A stretch of DNA of 64,000 nucleotides from Oscheius tipulae (taxonomy: Eukaryota; Nematoda; Chromadorea; Rhabditida; Rhabditidae): NCBI GenBank assembly GCA_037178975.1, contig JASJZH010000005.1, positions 4,650,001 through 4,714,000 on the forward strand, written 5' to 3'. Under the pieces are notes generated by a model. The model was not told the DNA's origin. It worked only from the letters and a program-made list of their open reading frames with translations, and made no database searches. Position numbers and translations under genes: made by a program. Shown here piece by piece: positions 21,876-34,495 of the stretch. Every line of letters begins with the position of its first letter. Positions within the stretch are counted from its first letter, which is position 1.

Positions 21876-23672
21876 TTACGACCTATAGTAGTCTGTGTTA
21901 TAAACTTCTTCTTTCTGTTGGACCTTTCTCCTTCGTCTTAGTAGTAATAAAGTACATATTAAAGCTGTTGTAACCGTTAGAAAGACTAGTAAACAGAGTC
22001 CGTTGACCACTGTTTTGGTAGACAGACATAGCTGTCTGTCTGGCAGTGATAGGACCGCCTCGTCAGCGTCCAGAACATAGACAGTTTGAGAGATCAGATC
22101 AGCGTCATGAGCTCCTCTAGAAGTTTCTCGTTTGACTCTTGTTGTGTTGAAAGACGGAGGGAATTCGTCTGGGAAGAGGGCATTGCTGTCCAAACAGATA
22201 GGTGGCTAAAAAAGAAAGAGTTAGAGCAGTTTCGACTCGTTACAGTAATCCCATCACAGCCGTTGTCCTCTTTCATGCAGAGTCGTATCTCGCATTGGAA
22301 GCGAACAGCAACTTTGTCGGCAAACTTGAAGACGTAGGCTTCGCGATAGGCCATGTTCAGAGCCTCGACATAAGTCGGATCTCCGAGAAGGAGACGATCG
22401 CTGTGACAGCCCTTCTCATCTACAACTTGCTGCTTCTCTCCTTGACCGTCTTCCACAAAGCAGGAGTGAACGAGGATGCCGTAGTCTTCTGGAAATGGAT
22501 GGTAAGAGTATGAGTGAGAGACAGAGAACAAACCTGAGTCACATTGCCACCGATGCACAACCAGGTCTCCAACTCTCGCAAATCGAAGAACCTCCCCATC
22601 GAGAGAATCTTTCCGAATAGTGTAAGTACATTGAGGAAGCGGCATGTCGAAGGCTATCGGCTCTGTCGGCAAATTACTGAAAGGAAACTGTTAGACACTT
22701 TCCCAACTCACAAGAATAGAAGCAAGAGCAGCAGCATCGAAAGAGAGAATGTGATCGCAATGTGTGTATAATCTATCCGGTTGATTTGGCAACAAAACCC
22801 ATGCGCGTTTTGGAATTGCGAACAAACAAATTTTGGGAGAATACTGACCTGACATCGATGGCAGCCGCGACAGTTCTCTCGATCTCCCGATACATACATT
22901 TGATGTTGTAGGCCTTGTCCATTTTGGTCAGGAAGAGCTGCAAAACTGATTTTCTTTCTCAATACGATCATGAATCGGCTCCCTCCAAACCGTTGCAACA
23001 TCGCCCTTGTACCAATTATGTGTTTGTCCTCTCGTAGGCCCCTCCTAAAGGTTAGGCAATAATAGCCGGCGTATTTACATTTACGGCCAAAGGAGGACAC
23101 TGACCGGATGGAAACTGATGATCAGAACCGTGGAGAACATCATCCCTTCCGGGGCCAGAGTTCGCTGTCGATCCATGTTACAGGCTCCGTGATTGAGGCG
23201 GATTCCACCGACTGGACGGTCATCCGTACTCCGACGGCCGTATTCCACGCGACATTCTGGACGGTCGTAGTTGCCTTTCACGAAGACCTGTAATCGTGTT
23301 CGAAAACGCAGTCTCTCTTTCTTCTATATGCCCCGGTCACCGTCTTTTTGCACCACTCTCGACCCGATTAATTGCTCAAAAAGCCTGTAGCCACCTTCTT
23401 GACCTCCACCCCTTGAACTGAAAAACGGCCGCTAAGAGGCTAGCGAAGAAATTGGCACGACTCATTGTCAGTTCGATGAGACATATACTCATAAACTCAA
23501 TTACAAATTTCTCGTGACTGACCTTTCCCGTAAAGGGTCTCCTCGTTTTGAACTGGAGTTCAATGGTATCTGCATTACACGTAATGTCCGGTGGTCCCAT
23601 CAGCTCATTGTCGTCGAAGTTGCCCGTGGTGAGAAAAGGAAGAAACGAAGTGATCAGAAGCTGTCGGATCAT
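21876..23672 (-). CDS. ZP-domain (cuticlin-like) membrane protein
   Basis: Signal peptide MIRQLLITSFLPFLTTG from ATG 23672, then a zona pellucida domain: CNADTIELQFKTRRPFTGK (exon 23672-23523), VFVKGNYDRPEC...GIRLNHGAC and a FSTVLIISFHP strand, KMDKAYNIKCMY, FDMPLPQCTYTI, HRWQCDS, and the ZP-C part with FADKVAVRFQCEIRLCM. After the domain come a furin-type site TRVKR (about 22125), a single membrane helix (LCLLVFLTVTTALICTLLLL) and a basic tail. This is the standard plan of nematode cuticlins and related apical matrix proteins, which polymerise after cleavage at the furin site. Two donors are GTCAGT. Six or more exons, all joins in frame. The gene ends 71 bp from the convergent channel gene. 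Confidence 0.88.
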
Positions 23673-25384
23673 CTTGCCATGGACGGTGGGACGGAAACGA
23701 AGGGCCAACTGGAAGCGATTTGTCGAGTCCATTAGGTGAGGATGGCGGATTTGAGGCAAAAGACTGGCTGCGAGATCGCCAGTTGAGAGAAAAAGAGCTA
23801 AAAGCTGGTAGGGATTGGAGAGGAAAGTGAGGCCAATTTTCTCGAAGAATGGTCATCTTAGGTGATCAGTTCTTTTTTGGAAGTGGGGAAAAGAGAAACC
23901 GTAGGTACTGCCAAAAACGAACATATTAAACCTTACAGTCTCCTACTAAGTCTCTCAAGTCCTAATCTCATGAAAACTATTGAGTCAGGGAATAAGGGTC
24001 TACTAGATCAAAGCTTCTTCTCAGACTGCCGATTAAAAATGACAGTCCAGTAAACTTTGCTGGCCAGAATAGCTTTGGGAATCCAGTCGGGACGTCAAAG
24101 ATGAAAGAAGTGCCCGCGGCGAGTATCGGAAACGGTAAGCGGAGGAAAGAGAGGAAAGAGAGTACAAGAGGATAATTGAAGTCTCGACACTACTCGCTCA
24201 GGGGCCGACCTTGGCGCCTAAAAACGGTGCAATTAGCTGCTGTGAGGAGAAGGAGCGGCTGGCCACAATGTGGCGAATTTTCTTCTTTTCGCGGCTGTTA
24301 GGCTGCCACGGGGAGGCCGGCTATTGTTTCGGTAAGACACAGGTAAACACGGAAAGATTTGCATAAGATCTGTGACCGGCCGAGAGAATACGGCACAGAA
24401 GTCTGTGAAATTATCGTGTCTAGGCGCCGGCAATGGCAGGGATGATCACCCGGCGACAGAAGGTCGACAGCTCAAATTATCCTCTGTCTGCTTTCTCAGA
24501 TCTCACTTGTTTTGTTTCCTCTCTGTCAAAGGGATACTGGGAAACATTCGGGAGAGAGATGAATGGATCGTCGGATGAAAAACGACTTTACTGTTTGGGA
24601 TCTGGTCCAGAGGGACAAAGAGAACGCCTCATTGGACGTGGAAAGGATGCTCGTCTCTTTGCTCAGGAGTTTTTAGAGTTTGAAAAAAGATGAGGAGTAT
24701 GACGGTAGTAGTAGTAGTAGCAGTAGAGAGAGAGATACACAAAAGCCACACAAAAGCCTACAAAATATTGAAAATGCATGCAAAAGTGAAGAGCTCAAAG
24801 ATTTACCGGCTCTATGGAAGCAAAGGGTATAAGAACTTCCGGAAATCTTATCAACTTCTCTCCAGCCAGTTTGTAATGATGTGAGAGTGAAGAAAACATG
24901 GCATTGCTTCAGTTGAGCAAAACAGGAAACGTCTGGATGCATCCAACTACTGTGTCTGTCCATTTTGCCGTGCATAATGGCTAGAGGGCCTTGGAACAGT
25001 GACACCTCTCCGAGCGGTACAATTAGCGCCGAAAACACCGCGACATAGGGGGACAGTGATTCGCCTGTCAGTAATTATGTCTCATCATAGATGCTCTCAA
25101 TGCGGTCGAGACCGCCAAAAAAGATAGGGTGGAATGGTCGCGACCTTGGGGTCGTAACTGAATGTTTGCTTTTCGACCATGCTTGACCGTATTCTAGAAG
25201 GGAGAACGATGATACTTGCGCATGACCTCGGAAGTGTTGAGAGGAATGGGAACAAAGTTCAGTATCCAGAGGAGAAGTCTTTTTCGCAACAAGAACATAA
25301 ATATAGGAAAAGCGACAATTGGATTTGGCGCCTTTTCCAAATCTAGAACGAATTAGAAGCGACAATTATTGAAATTTTCCATGT
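23673..25384. other. spacer without a supported gene
   Basis: Several short frames on both strands, none recognisable. A TAG/CAG-type trinucleotide run followed by (GA)n lies at 24703-24735. It may hold upstream control sequence of the ZP gene. Confidence 0.4.
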
Positions 25385-25700
25385 TTGTGCATAGATAGCT
25401 AACATGAAATCGTTCTCTACGAATCTTGTATTTTCAAGTCCTGATCCCTGTCAATATGATCGTTGATTGCCACCAAACAGGGCAAACCAAAATTGCTTCG
25501 TGGATTGCTGTCATTGCAGCAAATGTGCGAAACCCATGGAACACTACCGGCGAATGTCCCCAAAGCTGCTCGAGAAAAGTATTGTATCGAATCTGCTGAA
25601 AGAACGCCAAAGCCCATGCGAAAATGTCAGAGCCGATTTATTTAAAAATGGACGGCTTATTTTTTATTTGACATGTCATGACAGGCCGAAACCTGGTACT
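25385..25700 (+). pseudogene. degraded inverted copy of the Cys-containing exon at 5.36-5.63 kb
   Basis: Matches the minus strand at 5360-5640 including about 30 bp of intron (CATGTTTGTGCATAGATAGC). Encodes PDPCQYDR, a stop (TGA where the other copy has TGG), LPPNRANQN, DCCHCSKCAK and then a frameshift after SPKLLEK. The fragment therefore arose from the genomic gene, not from mRNA, and is not functional. Confidence 0.8.
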
Positions 25701-26413
25701 CATTCTGTCAACCAGTATCGACAGGTCAAGATCCTGAAAAAATTGGGCATGGCTTGTCTGTTAAAAAAACTGTTTATTCTGTATTCAAGGCATTTCACCT
25801 GACCGATCGCATCCGGAGAGTCTCTCAAGTTCTTGGAGTGAAGATGAGCGCGTTGAATTATCAGGGTTGCTCAGACTACGGGATCGGAGAAGAAACGAAA
25901 GAAAGGGGGCAACTTGACACAACTTCTCAACCTTTTTCATTTGGAGCCAGTCTGTCGTATGTTGCTGCTGTTGGATGTCGTCTGGACGAAGAGAAAAAGT
26001 AGCAAACACAAAGATAACAGAACAAGCAAGAATCAAAGGGGACCACTAGCCATATAATTTGACCGAAAAATGCTCCACAACGAAGCAATATCAAGATACT
26101 CGCGTCTGTAGAAGAATCGCGTCAAGGGAATGTCAACGAAGAACTATAGACATCTACGTCTACAGGGACATCTAGCAACACAATAGGTAGAAGGCCGAAA
26201 TCGATCGAGGACAGGCAGCCAGATGCTGTAAAAAGCAAGCCTGAGGTTGTTCAATAAGATGTCTGAGGGTTGCGAAGGGTGTTAAACCGGCAGCGATAGA
26301 GAGCATACGGGAATTTCGCCAGCACCACACACGTACGAAGAGCTCTCGCAATACCATCAGAAAACGCGACGAAAAAGAAAACAGGAGAGTAGGAAGGTTA
26401 GTCGATTTATACT
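25701..26413. other. spacer
   Basis: A minus-strand frame at 26036-25785 begins with a hydrophobic segment (LACSVIFVFATFS) and could be a fragment of a secreted protein gene, but it has no ATG, only an acceptor-like CTAG before it. Nothing else supported. Confidence 0.3.
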
Positions 26414-27003
26414 TTACCACCGAATGACTGTACCGTCCCTGTTCACTATTCTCTCCCCATCTTCTGATTCCAGTTCGTTCACATTCCAATTAGCCAACAT
26501 TTGGTCCAAGCTATGTTGAAGCTCCATCAATGTCACGTAACCATCTCCGTCGTGGTCAATAACTCCGAGACTCTTGTCCACCATGAACTGGAACTGTTGC
26601 CCAAAAAGTTCCGTCTCGCTCATGTCCAGAACCTGGTCGCTGTTTTCGTCAACTGCCTGTGGAAAATATCGTAAGAAAAACTAGAAATTGGTTACCTGGA
26701 AGATCTGATAAACGATAATGGGTAGGATTTGTTGAGGATCATTGGCTAGCATCTGTCTTGCCATACTGGCCTGTTTTTCGATGTCGTCTACTTCTGGTTC
26801 TAGCTCAGTGGGCTCGTCTCTGATAGCGTCACAGTATTCCAGCGCGGGATCACAACTCTGGTATCCTGAAATGGCGGTTGGAATGATGAGCCTAGATTAA
26901 AGACTCTCTCAAAAGTTTAACGCTCTTACCATACGACTTAGCAATACAACCAGATAAACCTACCATGAAGAATCATGGGCAATAAAACTAGCACGGTCCA
27001 CAT
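26414..27003 (-). CDS. secreted EF-hand calcium-binding protein
   Basis: Three exons (27003-26964, 26865-26696, 26656-26414) give 150 residues in frame. The signal peptide is MWTVLVLLPMILHG, followed by an acidic region with two Cys (SCDPALEYCD) and two EF-hand loops of 12 residues: DENSDQVLDMSE and DHDGDGYVTLME, both with Asp at positions 1 and 5 and Glu at 12. Ends VNRDGTVIRW. The signal peptide places calcium binding in the secretory path or outside the cell. A stand-alone gene between ZP and Pro-rich neighbours; exact family unknown. Confidence 0.85.
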
Positions 27004-27287
27004 GGGGTCGATAGGATTCAGCAGAGATACTAGAGAATGCGAGGGGATTAATGCAAAGAACACGTGTCCAAACTGATCCATATCCAATCAAATCGACCTA
27101 TTATCACATTTTCATTGAATGAAAGACAGAAATAAATACAATCTATAGGACAAAAACAAGATGAGCGAGGCACGGAAAGGGATGGAGAGTGTCTTGGAGT
27201 GGGCGTCGTCGATTATTAGCTTAACCTAACTGTCGTCCAAATACCGGTATTTTAGATGGGATGTGAATGAATAGAAGGGGTTCTGAG
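27004..27287. other. spacer between two minus-strand genes
   Basis: 284 bp without a coding frame of note; contains the promoter side of the EF-hand gene and the 3' flank of the next gene. Confidence 0.5.
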
Positions 27288-30200
27288 CTAGCCTTGGAGC
27301 CGGAAGTTCTGAAGCGCGGTATCAATTGCGCTGAACTGAGGTGGCTGGAACAGTGCCCCTAATTGACGGTTGATCGGCGGGATTTGGGGTTCTGCTCGAC
27401 TGGGCAAGTTCACCTGGAAAATGGCTAGAAAGTACGAGTGGAAATGATGCAAACCTCTGTCTTATCTTCAGGAAGGGCTTTTCGTCGAGGCTGTTGAAGA
27501 ATAGAAGTAGTGTCAGGCTAAAAAGAAAGAATTACTCGAAACTGGAAAAGATGTTTTGCCACTCTGATCTCTGTCTCTGTTTTGCAGACTCTACCTGAAC
27601 TACCGGCTGTGTCTGTTGTGGGAGCGGTTGTTGCTGTTGAGGTAGACCAAAATTAGGATGTCCGAACATATGGTGGTGATGCAAGAACGGAGCCGGTGTG
27701 TATTGCATAGGAGCAAAAGGATTGTATTGCTGTGGTGGAGCGACCGGATTCTCTCCGTACCGAGGCTGAGCGGCGATGCCGAACGGCTGAGGCTGTGGCA
27801 ACGCGAACGGATTGTAAGGAGCTACAGTAGCCGGTTGCTAAATACCCTGTATTTCTTATAGGAAAATTGTCTACCTGGAACATCATGGGGAATTGCATCT
27901 GTGTCGGTGGCGGGAGTGGAGCCAAGTTAGCCTGACTCACTCCAAAAGCTTGTGGTAGTCTCTGTGGTTGAGCGAAGAAGAACGGCTGACCGAATCCGGG
28001 GAATGGGGCAAGAGTGGGAAGAGTGGGCATGGTTGGAACACTAGGCGCAGTAGGAATAATAGGAGGAGCCTGAGTAGTTGGTGCAGCTGTCGTGGGAATG
28101 ATTCTTCTTGGTCCAGGAACCCGATGTTCTTCTTTTCCTCCATCCGGAGTGAAAATCGGAGCTCCGAAACTAATGTCCGGCTTCTTCTGCTTCAGAATAC
28201 TAGGAGAAAACTATGATCGAACAAAAGGCTTCCTACTTTTTCTTGTTGAGCTTGGTTCTCTTCTTGGGAGGTTCGGGCGAAGTGGCCGGAGGGCTCACCG
28301 GGGCCGATCCTGACGATTTCTCCAGAACTCGTAGAATCTCTGCTCCGACGTCGTCATCAACTGGAATGAGTTAGTAAAAGCACAACAAAACAATTTGACT
28401 GGGATCTGTCTGTTTATCTTTTTGTCAGCCTACGAGTGATGCACTGCCTTCCGAAAGATGGTGATCTTTGAAGACGCAAAAAGAGGCTGGTATGAGAGAT
28501 CCACCTGTGGATAAGGGAATGGAGAAAAGCAATTGAGCAAAAAGGCGTCTCATGCTTCTGGACTGCTACTGTGGGGGTCTTTTTTTCCAAAAGTCTCTGC
28601 TCAGTCTTGCTTTCAAGAACTTACGCGGCACTTCGATCTCCGGCGGATCGGGTAGACAGTTCATTCGTCTGACGGTGACCTCATACGAAATTCTGGAATT
28701 CTAACAATAAGTAGATTCCTCTCCCTGTTCAAATACATCGTTATTATTGTTCGCGGCTGGGCGATCCAGTCATTTCCGAACCGATTGTATCCGATAGCCC
28801 CACTAATGCACGACTAGACGAAAACAGCATGGTGCCAAAAGCTTTTTCACTCTCTTCGAGGAGGCGAAATTGAGGTGCAACTGGATATTCGCGCCATACA
28901 AATCTCAGCGAGCCTCGCTAATCGAATTAGAGCGCAGTTAACCTTAACGCCTGGCTGATTAGCATCTCGGAGAAGGGAAAGCGGGTGAGAGTTTGTGTTT
29001 GGATACTGGCTCACACGTGTTCCGGCCTGGAGATGAACGGAAATGAGAGGACACACTGCGGTTTTTATTGGTAACCCTTTCGGAAAGCTGCTCTCATCCG
29101 TACCTCCTTGACTAGGTAGATTTGAGTCCACACTGCCACGGCAACTGTTCAACTCTCGACTGACTTCTTTTAGAACATGGGCTGTTTTCCCTTTACTAGC
29201 TAAGCTTTCCTCTTTCTTCCCCAACCGGGAGGCCATAAAGCCATCGCCCTAAGGAAACTATTGGACGTCAATCGTCAATGTTGCGGCCAGTGATAACTGG
29301 AACAGAGGGGGTGTGGAGATATCTCCCCGATACGAACGGGTCTCTTGCCTCTCGAAAATTTTCAGCCGGCGTGGACAGTGGCATTTCCGTTGAACTCGTT
29401 CTGGAGCGTGAAAAAACTTACCCCCGGTCATCCTCGTCCACGATCTTTCTGACGTTGGCAATAATGTCGAAAGAAATCTGCCGATTGTCGCGGATAACCT
29501 GAGATTTTGATCTTCAAAAATAGCAGGAAAGGGGAAATACCTCTCCACCAGTGACTGTCTCACCAGAACTGATCACAGTGACTCCGACATCTTGAGAATA
29601 ACGAAGACCCTCGAAGGAACAGCATCGGAGAAGAAGTCTGAAATATAAAACTGTCTGTCATGCAATTCGAACGCTAAAAAGTTCACTAAGGTTCAGTAGA
29701 AACTTTTCTACTGATCTCAATACACCCCTTATTCTAGTCTCGTTTGTTTTATGGACACCGAGTGGCTGCTACGGGGGCGCGAAATCGCACGAGAGAAAGA
29801 GAGAAACTATAGGGGTTAGCTTATCTGGATCGGAGGAATCGATCTGCTTGGGACAGATTGAAACACTCAAAAATGAATACTTACGGCTGCCTCGGATGAT
29901 CGATAAAGTCGATTCCGCCGACCCATTGATTTTTTTTTGTACATGCCAAATGGTCAAATTCGGGTGTGCAGGTCTGAAATAACCAAGTGTTGCTATTTAC
30001 CTAAAAAAATACTCACAGCTTTGAGCTTGTTGGTCTGTAGAAAATCGTGGCCTGACCTGTCTCCCTGTCTGAAGAAGCCGTCCGCTTGACCAGCAGCATC
30101 CGTTTGGAAATTCGTGTCGTCCACGTCTTCTGCCGGCTGAGCTACACAGCTTGGCTGGGCACAGCCAAGGACGGGAGCGCCTAGAAAAAAGGATCTCTGT

Positions 30201-30719
30201 TCTTCTTTAACGGCGGAAGCCCCTTGACAACCACTTGACAGTTTCGGACAGAGAAATTGTTCTTTGGCTTCGGCTCCGTCTGTGTATAGCTTGTAAATGA
30301 CTGGACTTTTTATATTTTCTGTTATTTCTCACACGTAACTGGCCTGTCCATTTGCACTGAAAAGTGGCTTTAAAAGACAACTCGGATTCCTGGCTGCTTA
30401 CTGGGAAGCACAGAACAATATCAGGTCTTTTTTACATTTATAACGTCTTCTGAAGTGATTAGCATTCACATGCTCGTGCTCCCAAAATTGTCCAGAGAAC
30501 TGGTAACTGGAGGTAGCTGTCCCACGGTTGTTTTTTTTTCAAAATGGCACAAGGGTCTGCAACTGCCCAAAACTGTCAAAGGTGACCATCAAGAGAAAAC
30601 TATAAAAGCCTACCATTGGGAAGGATCTCAAGACTGAAAGGGACACCGTTCTCCCCGCAGTATGAGCCTTGTGCTATCCGTAGCAGAAGTATGGAAGAGA
30701 CTAGGAGAAAGAGCCTCAT
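27288..30719 (-). CDS. secreted Cys-containing protein with Pro/Gln-rich tail, possibly hedgehog-related (Qua/Wart-like, no Hog)
   Basis: The signal peptide MRLFLLVSSILLLRIAQG (exon 30719-30614) is followed by YCGENGVPFSLEILPNGAP (next exon from 30180) and VLGCAQPSC. Later exons read ACTKKNQWVGGIDFIDHP, RLLLRCCSFEGLRYSQDVGV, TGGEVIRDNRQISFD and YEVTVRRMNCLPDPPE. This Cys-bearing N-terminal module resembles, from memory of the families, the N-terminal domain of nematode hedgehog-related proteins (Quahog/Warthog type). The rest is a Lys-rich stretch (PKKRTKLNKKK), then Pro/Thr and Pro/Gln-rich low complexity, ending ALQNFRLQG. No autoprocessing Hog domain is present. Family assignment is moderate; a generic nematode cuticle/matrix protein is the alternative. 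About nine exons, joins mostly verified by frame. Confidence 0.6.
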
Positions 30720-30952
30720 CGGCTGTAAACGAGGACTGTGTCAAGAAGAAGAAACAACAAATAAGCTCTGATTTGCAAACAAGAAAGTCAGAGAAAGATT
30801 GCGCCCCAGCGCCCCCTGGAAAACGAGTCATAATTGGGTGGCGGGATAGACGGCCCTGGCCGATGGAAGCTCCTCCCCCATCTTCTTCCTGCGCAATTTC
30901 TTCTGCTAATTGTGGAAAGTACACGCAGCGGCGGAAGATTTCACAAATGGGT

Positions 30953-33825
30953 TTATCTGGTCAACAATGCTATAATAGGATCATTTGGGAGAGGTGTCTC
31001 TTCTTTAGGAGGACGAAGGGTAGTCGCTTCGGTGTACTCCTCGGGCACGACTGTTGCTTTTGACTCACTCTCAGCCGTCAGAATATCTGAGCCTGTAGTG
31101 AATGAGTCATCTATAACAGATCCAGTCAGCTGGTCAGTCACCAGGTCTGTAGTCGTCACAGCTTCTATACTCTCCCGATTTTGTTCCCTGGAGATCTCTG
31201 TCCAAAGAGTTCGGCCCACTATTGTCTCTGTATCGGGTACAGAATCAGTAGTAGCGGGATCCGTTACTGGACTTGAGATTGTGGTGTTTGCGATACTCCG
31301 CTCTGTTGAAAGGGTATAAGAGATGCTCTTCCCTTGGCCAGTTTCTGTTTCAACTGAAGTGTATGGAGCTGTCAACTTTTCTGTGATGACCGGCCTTTGA
31401 GTCGTAGGATCTGTAGCAGGTTCAGCCAGGAATGTAGTTGACAATCGTCGTGTCGAAACAGTAGTCAGTAGAGAGAAAAGAGTTGTTGTTGAAATGATAG
31501 TCTTTTCAGGAAGTTTGGTAGTTCTCTCGGTGTCTGCCTTAATTGTTATTGTATCAGTGGTCAATACAGTTTCCAAGATTGTGCTAGACCCAGTGTTGAC
31601 CTCTGTCCATGACCTCGAAGAGCTACTGATGGCTGTTCCGGTCGTCGTAACCTCCGTGATTGCTTCTGTAGTTATCTCAGTGGTCATCAGAACTGTAGAA
31701 GTGGATACAGAACTGGAAGATGTCGATTCAGTATCAGCAGCCGTGGTGACTTCTGTCCGTGACCTTATAGAGCTCGTGAAACTGGTAAGCTTTTCAGTCG
31801 TATTCTCCGTGATTGACTGAGAAGGCGTGCTGGTTCCATTTCCAGTTGTCTCTTTCGTCAAAATTACAGGCTCAAGAGTTGTTGTTGGACGTTCAGTGCT
31901 GAGTTCTGTCCATTCTTCTTTGGTTGGCATTGTTACTTCTTCTGTAGATTGTTTGCTCGACGTAGACGTCAGAATCATGCTTGCAGTGGAAGTGGAAGAT
32001 AGTCTAGGCCCTGCATTTGGTGAAATTGACCCAGTGGAGATTCTTACAGTCGTTGCCCAGTCTTCTTTCCCTGCCATCACAGTTGTTTGAGCAGCTATGG
32101 CAGTTGTACCAAATCCTATCGAAGTTGAAGGTATTGGTGGTGAAGAGGTAACAAGAGATGTAGTAAATTTACTGGATGCCTGTGTAGAGACAGAGGGAGA
32201 GACGGTCGAAGGAGTCATGATAGTTGATGAAGATTCCTTACTTAAACTGGTCGTCCGGCTAGGTGCTGTTGAAGTTGTGACTGCAACTGTTGTCTTCGTA
32301 TCTGTACTCTTTCTTGGAGTCGGTTTAACTGAGAAAGTAGTAGTTACAGTCGCTGTACCTGTTGGTTTTGTCTCTTCGGTAGAAAGAGTTGACGTCGAGA
32401 TCAGGGTAGTCGATAAAGTTTCTAACCTTGTTGACCTGGCTACTTCAGTTGACGAGCTGACAGTCAGCTCCAATGGTTTGAGAGTAGTCGGAAGAGTCGT
32501 AGTTACTGTTTCTGTCCTTGTGAATATATTTTCTCTAGTGGAGACAGTTGTCACAACTCCCGTAGTCTGTCTCGAAGTTCCCATCTCGGTGTGCACAGCA
32601 CATCCTGTGCTAGTCTCTGAACGTTCTCTCTGATTCTAACCCCATTTGACCCACTTTGCGTCGATTCTCTACTGCTCCAGCGTCCTGAACCGTGGCTTTA
32701 TTACTGTTATCAACAGTAACATACCGATTTTTTTGATCGCCTCCTTCAGATCATGGACAACAAAGGGCAAGGATTTGTTCGATACCATTTGATGCGTATC
32801 CAACACAACTGTTCTGATAGAAAGATCCAGTGTGTTCATAACCAAGTCGATGTCCCTACGGGCTTCGATGTCATTGCTGAACAACGTAGAAAGAGGTTTG
32901 GCTCAAATATTTGTTGCCTTCCCATTTGCGAGACATACTCCAAAATTTCGTTCAACCTCTACATAAGCTGGGCCTCAAACTTGGGGTAATTAAATAGACG
33001 TATCTGTTTGGTATCCAGATAAGAAGCGCTGGTGGGCGAGATAGTTCGGTGGAGGACAAGACAATGAGATGCAGAGACTCCTGGCCCAAGCCGTACTATC
33101 TCTCCCACCAGCGAAAATAATGACTGATGCGGACTTTATAATAATGCCGTTCACTCGTTTAGCAACCGAAAAACGTCGTGAGAAACAGACTGCTATTTGA
33201 AAAACGGTTATAAAAGACATTTTACTGCATACTAACCGCTATGCAGACAAGATTGACCTTCAAAGGTTATCTTACCTGTAGGAATAGTTTCCCGGCACCC
33301 AGACGGCCAACTGGCTCTCCTCTGGAATATTTGACTCAACCCATGCTAGTGATCTAAAAAGGTGAATAATATCCACAGAATATGGTCTAACTTGGTCAGA
33401 TTGGTACTTCTGCCAGTCTTCCAGATAAATTTGACCTCTTTGACCTGTTCTGTATTGTTCAACTTGGTGATTCCAATCCTCTTCAGTCTCCTCCCAACTC
33501 CATCAGTTCCATAAGACATAATCTCGATCGTCTTTCCCATCAAGACAAGATCTGTACTGAGCTTTTTAAGCAGGTTCAAGTCCTGAAACAATTTCCAGCT
33601 GAAAAATGCTCTACTTACAGCTTCTGCTTCTTCAATTTTGGAAACAAAGTAGACGGCCACGTTGAACATGATCCAGATGTTCTCTTCCGGCTTCACAATA
33701 TGCTTAGCTTTAGTACCCGCATAATTAGTCCAAAGCCAGATAACAAAGATAAACCAGGCAATAGTGATGAGAAGTGGAATTCCGAAAAACAGATGTTGAT
33801 GAACTGGCTTCATCATCGGCCTCAT
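30953..33825 (-). CDS. type II membrane protein with vWA-like domain and Ser/Thr-rich C-terminal region
   Basis: From ATG 33825: a short basic N-terminus, one membrane helix (GIPLLITIAWFIFVIWLW), then an extracellular region with alternating strand/helix segments typical of a von Willebrand A-like fold (IWIMFNVAVYFVSKI; IGITKLN; QLAVWVPG; IDLVMNTLDLSIRTVVL; HDLKEAIKKI). An exon join at about 32868/32613 leads into 540 residues of Ser/Thr-rich, mucin-like sequence ending NDPIIALLTR at 30953. Joins: GTTAGA donor to TTTTTAG (33395/33354) and others keep frame. The vWA assignment is a fold guess; the MIDAS-type DxSxS motif is not obvious. Adjacent gene at 34496-40902 has the same design, so the two form a small family. 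Confidence 0.65.
32905..33060. repeat. dispersed repeat, copy 2
   Basis: Diverged copy of the repeat at 19330-19480 and 39608-39715 (TACTCCAAAATTTCGTTCAACCTC ... GGGTAATTAAA, shown in part), inside an intron of the vWA/mucin gene, followed by GTGGGCGAGATAGTTCGG. Confidence 0.5.
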
Positions 33826-34495
33826 CGCTCATAGTATCGACACGGCTGAAGGGAAAAGATTCCCAAACCGTTTCGGATTTACGAGACTATCAAGGAAAGG
33901 AGAGAGTCATCTTTATTATGCGTGAGATCAGAGGACGGTGGAGAGAATTGCATCCACCAGATTCGAGACATCCGTAGCATTAAAACTGTTGGAGACTTGG
34001 AGAAGAGGTGTACCGGCTGGGTTGTAAGTTGCATCTGAAGGATTCTAATTGGGAGCAAGAAGGGATATAAGTATACTGTTGAGAGAGACAGGGACAGTCA
34101 TATTTGTTTTCCGAAGAGGACATGGAGCGGGTGTAGTCAAGCTGAAACAGGATTTGTTCATTTCTCAATGCAGACTCTTCAAAACACTTCCTATTCCATT
34201 CCTGATTCCGTTCCGAACTACCTTCTCTAGCAGAGCTATTTATTATTCGAGAACGAACAGAATTGTCGGTCTAGTTACTTGAGGTACTTTCTATAGTCTG
34301 TAAAGTAATACGTTGGAATTTACAGTTCTTTAAAATTTTGTTCGTTGCGAGACCCACCAACACTATTCAGTCTCCTCCCAAGCGTAATTTTTGCTCCAGT
34401 TCGATTTTCAAAATTTGTTGACTGAGTATTTAACGCTAATCCATTGACGTTAAAGGACTGTCAGTTCCAAGGTTTTACTTTACAGACTATACTCC
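33826..34495. other. spacer between the two vWA/mucin genes
   Basis: No frame with support; short plus-strand frames only. It presumably holds the promoter of the gene at 33825 and the 3' end region of the gene stopping at 34496. Confidence 0.5.

Noticed and set aside
22202-22513. 103-codon plus-strand frame in the ZP gene
   Set aside because: Complement of the exon encoding the ZP-C region; the minus-strand product has signal peptide, ZP cysteines, furin site and membrane helix.
24703-24735. Trinucleotide run as a coding repeat
   Set aside because: It is a short TAG/CAG-type run followed by GA repeats containing stops in the main frame, so a simple microsatellite.
31494-32633. Plus-strand frames opposite the Ser/Thr-rich region of the 30953-33825 gene
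   Set aside because: Same effect of Ser/Thr/Pro codon bias on the complementary strand; Val/Glu-rich products with no start context or splice continuity.
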